From NCBI GenBank assembly GCA_016785225.1, contig JAFBJZ010000895.1, positions 1 through 64,000 of the forward strand: a stretch of 64,000 nucleotides of DNA. Reading direction: 5' to 3'. The stretch comes from Psettodes erumei. Its lineage: Eukaryota > Chordata > Actinopteri > Pleuronectiformes > Psettodidae. The position numbers were made by a program, and so were the translations under genes. Under the pieces are notes generated by a model. The model was not told where the DNA came from, did not search any database, and saw only the letters and a program-made list of their open reading frames with translations. Positions 12,949-24,261 of this stretch are shown piece after piece (position 1 is the stretch's first letter; every line of letters starts with the position of its first letter).

Positions 12949-15900
12949 TTAGAGGGGCATCAGCCTGGTGGTGTGGAACAGGAGGGGGTTCAGGTCCTCG
13001 GCGTGCACAGCCCGATGCAGCGACGGCTCCGAGCGGCTCCGCTCGATTTTTGGCAGCAGGTCTTGCACCTGCTCGATGGCCACCAGGATCTGATGATGGA
13101 ACACCAAAAGGTAAAAAAACATTTTTTGAATATTTTGAACTCCATTCTCACAGTCTTCAAACATGACAGATGGAAAGAGTAATGAGAGCCCTCACTGACC
13201 TGTGGAAACAGGGGCCTCTCATCACGTTTGAACTTCAGGCAGTCAATGATCAGCCTTTTCATTGACTTGGGTGAGGTACTATACAGCTTACTGAGGTCTG
13301 GAGACAAGTAACCGCGTCCGACCATAAAGATTATCTAAGACGGAGAACAAAAAGGAGACGGAGTCAATCAGTAACGCAAAGTAAGTAATTTTGTTAATGA
13401 AACAATTCTTTGGCGACTAAACACAAAGTAGCCTCTGAATGAAAAAGAAGAGACGACGTGAAAGTCTGATGAATGCTTGTTCAACGACCTGCGCACAGGT
13501 CAGCTGCTGTTCAGAGGGTGAGTTGGTCACCTGACCTGTTGCACTGCTGTTAATGAGAATCACCGTGCATGTGTCGTGGGTCTGTCAGAGATGTTATCTG
13601 ACGTCACCCATCCAGGAACAGACTGCATAGGGAACACGACTGGAGATTGCTAGATCCATCTATCGTCCTCTAAAGGTTGGCCAGACAAAGATCTCGACAC
13701 GGACGTTATCAATGATACGGCGTCTCGTCTCAAACTCAAAAGTGAAAGAGATGAGCATTTTTAGGGAACTGGTGAGAGAGTCCAGGTCCTGAATGACTCA
13801 GAACAGCTCAGGTTAGCAGGAACAATGAATTACAGAGAGTGGTTCTGCTCCAGATGAGTTTGGAGACGCTAACTGGATTTACTGAGGTCGGTCCGTCTGT
13901 GCCAAAGTGACCACAGTTACAGCACACAAGCCTGTAAATGCTTAGAAGACGCAACAATTAAAAGCGTGCGACAAAAACATGATGATAATAACAGTGAGAG
14001 GGGACAACTTGACTAAAAACAAAACTAACATGACAAGACTTGAAACTGAAAACGAGCACTGCAGGAGGAGGGGCTGTGAGACGCACACCGTGGAGGGTGA
14101 TCTACACTGCTGCACGTGTTGGGCAGTCAGTGAACTATTCCTACAACTGATTGCCGCGACATTTGGTGCAGTCAGTTTCCAGAGGATGAACCCTGATGTC
14201 TCCCACCGACCTCTTCTCTAACCTGCTGGCCCGCGTACACATGGCTGTTTTTAATCAGCCTCGAAAAGGATCGTAAGAAACGTGGATGTGGTGTGGGCGA
14301 CTCCTAACAACCACAGTACATGACACTGCTATTTGATAGCCAGCTGCTCCTTATGCTCAGAGAAGTGTGTTCAATCATCAAGCTTAGCAAGAACTAAATA
14401 ATTAAAAGGGATAAACGTGATACTCTGCTTGAGACTGAGCGAGCGTTGTGTCACCTGGTCTCTGTTGTTGATATTGGAGTAGGGCAAGGTCCCTGACATC
14501 AGCTCAAACAGCACGACTCCGTAGCCGTATACGTCAGACTGGAACGTGTATGGGTTGCTGTCCTGCATTCGGATGACCTCAGGAGCCTTGGGACAAAAAG
14601 GAGGGAATAACAGAGGCACATGCTTCACTTATGCAACGATGGCATATTTATCTCCTATAGCACACAGTACGAATCTTCACAGGACACCGTGAAATGTATC
14701 TAAAAAGTCTCTTTGTCAATATGCACACGAAAGTGTCTGCAGTAAGACGCATGACGGTGACGACCTGGTGACAGGATGTACGGTGCACCGTCTTTGTGGA
14801 GGGACAAATAGAAGAAGTTAACTGCATACTGCGTGTTCCTGAAAACTTACTGAGCTGGTGAGCAGCTAAACCTAGAAAATATCCGTTGAGGGGATTCAAG
14901 TGTTTGTCACTGACAAGATCTGGCTTCACACAAATGATGAGCGACTGACAGGAACTTAGTTTCGACTGCTGCGATCTCCACAAACGGGTTAATAACAGCT
15001 CAAACTGAGCATGGCCCGAGAGAGTGAGATTTGATACGGCAGCATCGTCGTATTATGCAAAAAATTCATTATGAGGGGAAATCTGTCGGTGAGCGTCTGG
15101 AACTGGAGAACGTGGCACAGAACGCAGCGAAGCGGCGCGTCTGGTTATTCAGCAACATCTGGGCTCTTCCTCCACGTCACGGTTTTATAGCAACGCTCAT
15201 TTCACATGGTGTCGGAGTGTGTCGCGCACGGCAAAAAACCACGCTCACCATCCAGAGAATGGATCCGCTGGGCTGCTCCACCTGCCGAGAGCCGCTCCAC
15301 CGGGACTTCACTGTGGCCAGGCCGAAGTCACCGATCTTGACAGTCCAGCCCTCGTGGAGGAAAATATCTGGCAGCGGCGCTCAGGAAACACGACGACAAG
15401 ACGGCGGCCGCGCGCGCTGCATTCACGTGGTGCAAGTTATCACAGAAACCTTTACCGGGCAGCGCAGTTTAAGGAGGGAGAGGAGCGGAGAACACTACGG
15501 CGACATTCTACCAAAAGAAATGAATGTTTTGATTCATTTTGTGGTAAAGTGCAGGGCGACTGATGAACATGTCACACAGGCCAGGACTCCGTCGCTCCAG
15601 TGATCTGTCTCGCGCGAAGCTCCACCGCTGGGCGACGAAAGGATACTATTTGATTTCAGATCTCGATGAATTATGTTCTTGGCGTGAAGGTAACTGAAAG
15701 AGGGCAAAAATACAGATCGCTGATTTCGTCTGCCAAAGTACAAAGATGCTGTCAAGTCATCAGCTTTTCTCATATCTGAAAAGTCTGAGCAGTTAACAGT
15801 AGCTCATGAAACGGACAGCCAAGTCTGTTGAAGAAGAAGAAAAAAAAAAAGGCGTCGGTGAAATGGAATCGAGTGGCGGGTCTTACTCCATGCCCTGCGC

Positions 15901-18900
15901 TGTCTGTCTGGCCACGTCGATGCGCCGCATCGTGTCGAACTTGGTCTCGGTGACGTGCAGGTGGCGGTACAGGCTGCTGCCTTCACACCACTGTGTGATG
16001 ATGGCAAAGTGGGGCTTGGTCATGTAGGCCATGAACAGCAGGATGTTGACGTGACGGGTCTTCCTGCAGGGGGAACAGAAACGGTCAGAGTCAGCTGCTG
16101 ACTGGTGAAGAGATGAGAGATTCAGAGTGCGGTGCTCTCATGAACTTGACTTTGCCCTAAATAAACTCCCCTCACACTGTCCCTTTATCCAGCAGGGATT
16201 TTTCGATTTTCCAAAGTGTAATGATTGTTACGTATATGCACCTACTTTGGGCCTGTCTAATAGTAAGTACTTTCAGAGCTGGTGATTAAATATGACACAA
16301 ATATTACATTTAAATGGGACAAACTTTTGGACTGTTACTCCACGAGCATTAAAACAAGATATTTGTTTGGTATATGGAGCGTGGCTGCTAGAAAAGCAGT
16401 CACAATGAAATTAAGCCCGACTGTCCATCTGCAGAGGATTGGTATGATACCATCTATGAAGTATTTGTAATGGAAAGAATCAGAGAGAAAATGTGTCATA
16501 TTTCTCTGATATGAAAATGCTGGATTTAATTTGTTATCATAAATGAAAGCACCCCATGTCCTGTTTTGTGACTTTATAACTGCATTGTACAGTAAACCGC
16601 TGAAAAAGGATGGATCACTACTGATTCCAAAATAAAGGAACAAAACATATACTGTGTAGAAAAAAAAGAAAGTAGAGCTACTGAATTGTTATAAGTGAGT
16701 TTGATCAAAAGGTGATACAATGTGGACTGGTATTGGTCAACATTGTGCCCACAGAGTTATTATACTTTCCCACTGGAGATAACTGAGGATGACAGCTCTA
16801 CTGTCAGCGCACACCTCTTTTCAAATGAGAAGAATCAGCGACAGCACTACTGACCGCAAGACCTGCATTTCATTTTTGAAGGCCTGGAGCTGCTCGGGCG
16901 TCGGCTCCGTCACTTTAAGGATCTTGATCGCCACATCTCCGTGCCACTTCCCCTTGAAGACCGTTCCAAAGGAGCCGGCGCCTATTCTCTTCTGAATGGT
17001 GACTTCCCGATAGTGGACCTCCCAGTAGTAACTCGAGTCTCTGTAGCCCCCTCGGTGCTGAAACGATACCTGGGCTGAATGCTCTGAACTCACAGCATCA
17101 GTAAAATCCAGTTACTGAGCTTTTTCGGCACGACCGATCTGAAGACATCAGTGACAAGCGAACGAGGCGAGACTGCCTACCACTTTCTTTTTGTCGTCAG
17201 AAGAAGAGGGCTTTCGCTCCTTGTGCTCTGAGGGGGACTTGGGAGGCCTCCTACCCGGAGAGCCGAGGGAAGAGGGCGGGCTGGTGGAGGGCTTGGGTGA
17301 GGGCTCGGGGCCTGTGGGACGGAGGGCGTCACAGCAAAAGACGAGTCAAATGCAGAATAACAAAAACGTGTAGGATGACAATATGCTGAAAGTGACAACA
17401 GGCGGGGGAAGAAAAAGAAAATCGCACCCATTGTGCTGTTGAATTTCAGTGCTTCCTGAAAGAGAGAGAAACACAGCATGTAGTCAATTCACACGTGACA
17501 ACTTCATGCGTACACTAGCAAAGGGATTAATGGCGATGTTCAGAAAGACAGGTCTGATTGTTTGGTCTGACCATATCCTGCTGGTTAATGTGGCTGCAGT
17601 GTGCACGGAGCACCGCGTGAAAGTACTCGATGGTTTGGTTGAAAATATTTCACATACACTGTTTTTCCTTAATGGCCAAGCTGACCCAGATAATGGGGAA
17701 GCTACTGTGGGTTTTAAGAAAAGGTGAGAAAATGACCTCAGTCCTTTAGTTTTAGTTCAGCTCTATTCTGCTCCCCTTCTGTGGGATTTTGGCTCGGCAG
17801 CAGCCAGCGGGTGAGCACTCACCTCGATGATGCTGGCGCTAACGGGACCCACTGTGCTGACCATGTGAACGTTAGGGGTGGAGGTGGAGCGATGCCTCTG
17901 TAGAGACTGGCCGTCTCCACCTGGTATGGGGAAGCGAAAGGCCGAGGTCGGGGACAAGAGGTCCATCCTGTGTGACGACGTGAAACAAGTCAACAACGTG
18001 GATTTGAATATCAGTTTCACACACTTATGACTATGCTGTCTTTTTATTATATATAATATAATTTGAATATCATCTGTTCAGTGTGGGGGCTTACCCAGCA
18101 GGCTCTGGGGTTAAGGCTAGGTTGCTCTGTGATGGGGAATTTTCTGGCAATAGAATCTGTGGGTACTCATCTGGGAAGGGATTAGGATCACCCCTGGACA
18201 AAACACAGGGGAGACGTGATGAGACGAGACCAGAGAGACGCGATGAAGCAAGGGGTCAGAGACAAAGGACTTGATTGGACAGGTGTCGGCGAGGCTCCCT
18301 GATGAAACCGCCGCTCACAACCCGAACAGACGCATCGTCGAGTAAAATAACTCGTAGGCAGCGTATGACTAAAAAGACGCCCTCCATACATCCGCCGGCA
18401 AACCGAACAGAATCACGTCATGATCGTCCAACTCACCGTTTGCTCACGGTGTCCATGTCCACGCACACAGTAGGGACCTTGCTACTACAATGCTGGTGAA
18501 ATTTGTAGCCACACGTCTGACACCTGAAGCCGTTGAAAAGAAACTTGTGGCAGAAGTCACAGTAAGCTAGCTTGAAGAAGGTTTTCCGTACCTGCGCAGA
18601 CAAAGAGGCCACGGGAACAGCAGTGTTTTAAATAAAATACATTGATAATTAAAAAAAAATTAAGTTAGTTCCTGACAGGTGTTTCACAGTGTGTGTGTGT
18701 TTGCCAGGTGCTTACAAAGTTGTGCATGGAGAGGGGAATATCATCCAGGACCTCAACCAGAAGCTCTTCTCCAACCAGGGGGGTGATGTCTGTGTCCCAG
18801 TCTGTCAGCCTCTTACGACTGAGGAGGCACGCACCAGCAGGAGGAAACAGTACCACACAATATTAGGTGTGAGGCTGGAGCAAATAAAAACCATCCAGTG

Positions 18901-21900
18901 AAAAATCTAACGCTCACTCTTTGCACCAGAGTTCTCCTCATAACATGTACCTAACACGCATCTGCACTAAATGTTTAGCATGTGTAGCGTCGTCGGTCGT
19001 TTACTGCGGCTGCGTGAGGCCGCTCGGTTCACGGCACACCAGGTGCAGTACTCACAAAAGGATAAATAGTAACAAAGTGAGCTGTGTGAGCCATCCACTG
19101 CGACCTGAGTGATGCTGCAGTTTACGGGACTGCCATGCTTTTGTCATGGTATTTAAGCTCAAAATTATGATTCCCATTTGACCTGGTGACAGCTGTGCTG
19201 CTGTCTCTTGATCTTTTGTGCGCGTGATGAGGAACGCACCCCGTTATTCGCGTACAGTAATGTAATCTTACCCTTCCAGAAGGCGGAACACGGCACAGCA
19301 GCCCTGGCTCAGGCCTCTCACTTTGAGTGCTTTATCGAGACTCTCGTACACGGTCTGTCCTTGGCGAACATTCACCTGAGAACAGGAGACCAAGTTTGAA
19401 CAACACTGGACTGACACTGACACAGGTAACACACAGGCGGGATCAAAAGTACAGAGGAGCAAAAATGACAGTCCCACGCTGAACTGATGTTGACGACACA
19501 AATGGTACGTGTTGTGACCCCCCCACCCAAGCGATGTTACATTCCACTGTATTGTTCTGACCAGGCCACAGCTCATCCACAGGTGCTGGTTCCATGGTGA
19601 TACTGCCACATAAGACGTCTGACAACATATTCATGATGTCCTGGTGATGTCCACTGCGTGAGACCATCAGCCGTCCTGTGACCTCTCTCCCTGCCCTGGC
19701 TGTTCTGGATCTGGACCCTTGTCCTACAGAGGCCTGTACTAACTAGCAGGATTTTATTTTTTTTGGATGAGATAACTTCAGGTTTAAGCCTGCCGTCTCA
19801 CTAGGGGACGTCGCCATGGTAACCTGTGCTGTACACCCACCTTGATCCAGAGCAGGTTCACTTCAGGGGATCAGATCAGAACCTGTCAGCAGTCCAACTA
19901 CCGACCACTCAGATTACTGTAAAAACTGAGTCATCGTCCCTGTGGGATTTTGACTGGAAGAGTCAACAATAACAGATAATAAAGAACTATTTTTATAGAT
20001 CAGTTGCGTGGTTTTGTTGTTTGAGGCTCTCCATGGGTTCACTCCGGTTTTAAAACAGACAGAGGGATAAATCCATCAGAATTATTGGAGCTTCATTCTT
20101 TGATTCCCAACAGAATGCCTGTCAACACTGACGCTTTTACTCTTCTTCCATTACTGCAGCTCAGAATAACACGAGGACACTCTGTGACGATAACTGGAAA
20201 CAAAACTTAAACCCTCTGATGAGCAATTATCCACACACTGTTAAATATCTCCCATAATTATAAAAGAAAATTCCTAATATTTTATTCATCATCAGACAAA
20301 AGAACAAAAATACGTACTAAGAAAGTTCAAATGTACTGTACTTATTTACAATATATCCTTAGCCTGACTTTAATTAATTAGAAATGACTTTTGTTCTATT
20401 TGTGTGTTCACATTTTTCACCTTTCACCTCATTAAGGATGACTTCTAGTTGTTGCTTTGCTCTGATGAATTTGCCTGGAGGTATCACTCTTTCTTCTTAT
20501 GTCATAATAAGGACGTTCAGGTTGAACTCTGGGTTTTCAGGGTTGAGATTGACATTCACTTCTTTACAGACTTAAATCACCGCGGTCACTCATGGTGATC
20601 GTCCAACCTGCTCCAGGTTTTTTTTTTACAGCTTGCAATCAAGACATCTCAGTTCTCAAACGTCTGTGTTAAAAGAGACAAAATATTTCTTCCTAAAGAA
20701 GAAATAGATGTTTTTCTTCTTTGGCTTAAAGTGTAGAAATTAAATCTGTCTCTAACTCTCTCTCATCTCTTGGAAAACATCATAACCATTCGTGCAGGAT
20801 CCCTGCGTCTTTCCCTGGTGTTTTATATGAGAACTGGAGCTTCTCAGACAGAATAACTCATCTGTGTCCGCTGCATGAGCCACATGATGTTACACGACAT
20901 CTTTGGCGTGACGCTACAGGTACTTGATATCATCCACCAGCAGACTGACTGAAGCATAACAGCCTCGTACTCATCTGCTGCCAGTAGACCTGTCCATCCA
21001 CGTTTGTGATAACCATTGCCGTTAGGTTTAGTGAAGCCGGATAATTAACAGGTATCCTGGGTACCTGGTGGTTGCATGATGCCCTTCCATATCATATTCT
21101 TCATGAATGTTTAAGATCTATCTATCTAAATGTTGTCCATACTGTAAATGAACTCTGTCACTCTCTTCTGTACACAGGACATCATCTATCCATATGTCCT
21201 GGAGGGGACCCCTCTTCCTGAGTGTTCTTCCAGTGTTTCTTGTCTTTTTGAGGAGTTGTTGTCTGATTTCAGTGTCTAGAGACAGAAGGTGGTGTAATGT
21301 GTAGATTGCTAAAGCCTTTAAGGTACATTTTTGATATTGAGCTATGTGAATAAAATCTGACTAGACTATATGTTCAGTTCTAACGCAGTAATACAAAACA
21401 GACTGGGTGGATAGTCGAGCATGTCTGTTTATTCAATCTAAAAAGCCAAGCAGGAAAAGTGGAAGAGCTCAGCCAAATATTGGTTTGGCAAGATTTAATT
21501 CAGCCACTAAAGTTTGCTTGGCTTCTAAAAAATCATCATTTAGAACCTGACAGTGTTTCTGTCTGTGCTGGATGTGGAGACTACATGAGCTCATGCATAT
21601 CCAACAACAATTTTCAACAATGGCTTGTCTGCAACATTACTGCAAATGTTGCAAGAGAAAATCAAATTAAGTTTTAGTCAAAGGAATGGAACGTGGACAT
21701 GTACGCTTACTTTGCACTGTAAAAGCTTGAACACGTGGCTTGCTATTTCGCAGAGAGATATGGATGACAAGGAGAACGCATAGCCCTTCCCAAAACTTTA
21801 ACTAGCATACACAGTCACCGTTGTCCTTCGGCATTCAGAATAATCTATGTCTAATCTATGAATTATGAGAATAAGTGACAGATGGTGACAGGCACCATCT

Positions 21901-22211
21901 GTGAAACCTGACACCAACTGTCCACTAGCTTACTCATTTATGTGTTGTGAAAGGTGTAAAAACTCAGTGTGAATACTGACACATACAACCAACAGTGCTG
22001 CTGTAATCGACGGCAGCAACTGTCAACCATCGTTCACTCACATTTGTATTTGTTTAATGTATTCCATGATAATTATAAGAACAGAGCCAAAAAATCTCAC
22101 CACTGTCCTCTGTTTGTTGGGGAGGTAGACTCGGATGGTGCCCCCACCTCGGGGTACATCCTCCGGGCTAGTCTCCCCCGAGGAGGAGTAGGAGGAAGAG
22201 GTGGAGGACAT
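12949..22211 (-). CDS. araf: Serine/threonine kinase A-Raf (15 coding exons, 609 aa)
   Basis: Exons in coding order: 22211-22101, 19375-19272, 18818-18716, 18591-18437, 18193-18095, 17967-17823, 17455-17428, 17311-17181, 17057-16855, 16063-15887, 15693-15647, 15367-15249, 14586-14455, 13334-13200, 13089-12949. All phases agree and the sum is 609 codons plus stop (human ARAF is 606 aa). Ras-binding domain is about 25-97, with VYLPNKQRTV and KALKVRG. The C1-type zinc domain is about 104-152 with all Cys/His ligands. The first 14-3-3 site RHRSTSTP is near 220. The N-region is SSYY (300-303). The kinase domain has GAGSFG (318), VAIK (Lys337), HRDLKSNN (Asp430), DFG (Asp448) and APE. The second 14-3-3 site is RSRSEP (Ser583). 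The C-terminus TTRLMPL and KIERS favour A-Raf over B-Raf or Raf-1. It acts downstream of Ras to phosphorylate MEK1/2. Start chosen: ATG of MSSTSSS, the first ATG in this frame. Confidence 0.95.
16280..16520 (+). repeat. Degenerate L1-like LINE fragment in an araf intron
   Basis: On the plus strand VAARKAVT, then GMIPSMKYL, then a WKESERKC-like stretch across a stop, resemble the ...ARKAITRKW...IIxEIYxME... tail of fish L1-type ORF2. It lies between exons 9 and 10 of araf. It is short and decayed, so the assignment is tentative. Confidence 0.35.
17428..17455 (-). other. araf: 28-nt micro-exon of araf
   Basis: TTTCAG precedes and GTGCGA follows a 28-base exon encoding EALKFNSTM plus the first base of a Gly codon. 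Raf genes carry a 28-nt exon at this position between the first 14-3-3 site and the Ser/Pro-rich linker (DAIRSHSESA in human RAF1, as I recall). Length and phase match, while the sequence is divergent. Skipping it would shift the frame. Confidence 0.75.
19376..22100. repeat. First coding intron of araf with repeat debris
   Basis: This 2.7-kb intron separates the first two coding exons. 19725-19830 (GCCTGTACTAACTAGCAGGA, then GATAACTTCAGG) resembles the start of a widespread fish repeat with the consensus 'GGCCTGTRCTACGAAGCAGGATT'. 21150-21370 ends in GATATTGAGCTATGTGAATA followed by AAATCTGACTAGA, a fish repeat tail of the type 'GATATTGGGCTATATAAATAAAATTTGA'. No extra exon is recognised between them. 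Confidence 0.4.
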
Positions 22212-23860
22212 GATGGGAGGCAACGGGAACTGGGGTACGTAGTAACTGCTCTGCAAGACTGCAGCCTCAGGACAGCTTCATGCACAGTGGGATCCAGAGG
22301 AGTTTCCTCTTTACTCAGAACCTGTAACAACATGGCCACAATATACTATGTGTAAAAAAATAATGGGGCTGATTGTTGGGGGAATGGGCATTTTCTGATA
22401 TTTTCTGGCTTATGGGTTGCACCTCCACAGGAATCAACTGTGAGCAGCACAAAGCCTGTTCCAAACAGCCTCGACAACAAGCAAAGCTGCACAGGTCTTT
22501 GCACCAGAATAGGACATTAATCAGGACAACCAATTTCATCAACATTCTCAATGTACCATACATAAATAATGTACAAATGGCAGTTTATACACACGGATAC
22601 AAATATATGTAAATATTATGATGAAAAAAGCACGCTGCTCACTGGCAGCTGTAAAGAAGAAATACATCAAATTCAAATGGACTGGATGGAATGGAGGGGG
22701 GTGCTCTACTGTCAACACTGTTGACAATGAATCAAGATGATGCTTCGGATACACATTTCACAACAAAAAAACTTCATAACTTCACTGAATTTGCTGGATA
22801 AACCAGATTAACCCTGACGAATAATGGAAAGCTCTTCGTGATCGTCACGTATGCAATAATCTGTACCGCGGAAGAATTACACGAGTTTTGAATTATGATT
22901 GGCGATGCAAGAGGCAATGGCATGTTGCGTTACCGGGTATTTACGTTACATTGAAGTAATTTAGCGGCACAAACAAACGCGATATTTACAGCCCGGATAT
23001 CTCACACAACAAACGTTGACTTCCCATGATGTATGTAACCCAATACGTTAAAAGGAGGAGCGTTAAATCCGCGTTGAAATGAAAAGCTTAAAGTCAAAAC
23101 TGCAAAGCAGCAAACTTGCTAACAACTCGCATGACGCTAATGCTAGCTGACGTTAGCCAGTTAGCTTAACATAGGATTTGCCTGCTGTGCAATATTACAT
23201 TTCGAGTTTGGAGAGGCCACGTTTCTATCGGGGTGCCAGTTAAATTACTTCAAAACACCAAGTCAGCTACTTTTCAAGGTAGTGCTAAGAAGGTAACAAG
23301 TGACATGATGGCGATATAATGCAAACGATGCAAAGTTCTCAAAGCTTTTGTAAACTAAAACTGTGCTAGCTAGCTAAATGCTGACGGGAGTGGGACAGGA
23401 GATTATCTGGCTAACTCGGTGGCTAGCCTACTTTAACAGATACTGTGGAGAGCTTTAATGCTACCGTTAGTCCTAGCCAGCTAACGTTAGCCAACTTGAG
23501 GGGGGGGGGGGTTACCACCGCGTCAGTTTGATGGCCACTTGAAGTGTCTTTCCAAAATACACAGCCGCCGCTTAACTAATCGGCATGCATATAACAGCAC
23601 GACACAGATGTCGGTATACATTTATCACGATAACAGCAACCCTTCCTCCCGTCAAAGTGTTTTATTAGTTTGGATACAAGATACACTCTTACCTGTAGCA
23701 GCCATCTTGAATTTTCTCAATCTGAAGTCGGATCTGTCAAGAACTTCAGGGAAAGCGGAAAACCTCCGAAATGCTCCGTTTTCATTGGTTAACTCTCGAG
23801 CTGCGCTCTTTCATTTGACAACACCAGCTGTACGTGTAACGGGTAGATCTGTGTAACGTC
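22212..23860 (-). promoter_or_regulatory. araf: araf 5' region: non-coding exon 1, intron, promoter
   Basis: The first coding exon extends upstream as 5' UTR to an acceptor at 22322-22324 (exon starts 22321). A non-coding exon ends at 23693 (CTACAG then GTAAGAG). It contains CAAGATGGCTGC at about 23709-23698, close to the YY1/TISU-type consensus, and upstream a CCAAT box (ATTGG at 23784-23788 on the plus strand). No TATA box is seen. Upstream, 23790-23860 is moderately GC-rich. The intron is rich in GCTAGC and ACGTTAGC words. Confidence 0.6.
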
Positions 23861-24250
23861 AATGGACTACTACACACGCATTTAAAATGATAACCAGTCA
23901 TTACAAATAAGTGAATAAAGAGTAGATTCACACTTGGTCGTTATTCATACATGTTTTGAACATCTTATATTTGTATATTTGGATGGGTGTGAACTTTTGT
24001 TTTTTTTTTTTTCACAAAAATACAAAATGCAATTGAGACAGTACAGACCATTAGAAACAACTTTTAATACAAAACAGCATAACAGTTATAATACCCTCAA
24101 TACTGCTCTTAGTTCTTCGTTCATAGTCATACATGGTAGGTTAATCTACCAAAACCTCAACTGCTATTTCATAACCCCCACATCAAGACTTTTTTGAATA
24201 AAAAAAAAAACAGTTTTTGACAACAGCTTCTTTTCGCTTTTCTTATTTCA
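23861..24250. other. Short spacer between imp4 3' end and araf promoter
   Basis: Roughly 400 bases separate the imp4 poly(A) signal from the inferred araf start. The sequence is AT-rich with short T and A runs (24000-24012, 24202-24211) and no coding frame. Confidence 0.5.
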
Positions 24251-24256
24251 TTTATT
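24251..24256 (-). terminator. imp4: imp4 poly(A) signal AATAAA
   Basis: AATAAA on the minus strand begins 5 bases after the TAG stop (24264-24262). If used, the imp4 3' UTR would be only about 25-35 bases. No stronger signal is seen before the araf promoter. Confidence 0.6.
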
Positions 24257-24261
24257 GGCTC

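Noticed and set aside
15031..15603. 190-codon open frame, plus strand
   Set aside because: It starts at TTG and runs antisense across araf exon 12 and its introns. It is a shadow of the real gene.
20384..20575. Open frame in araf intron; its complement reads VNVNLNPENPEFNLNVL
   Set aside because: Protein-like at first sight, but short, interrupted and lacking splice sites in either direction. It could be a relic of an unknown repeat or gene, which I cannot support.
22097..22339. 80-codon minus-strand frame overlapping the araf first coding exon
   Set aside because: It is another frame of the 5' UTR and first coding exon. The frame with MSSTSSS and VYLPNKQRTV is the Raf frame.
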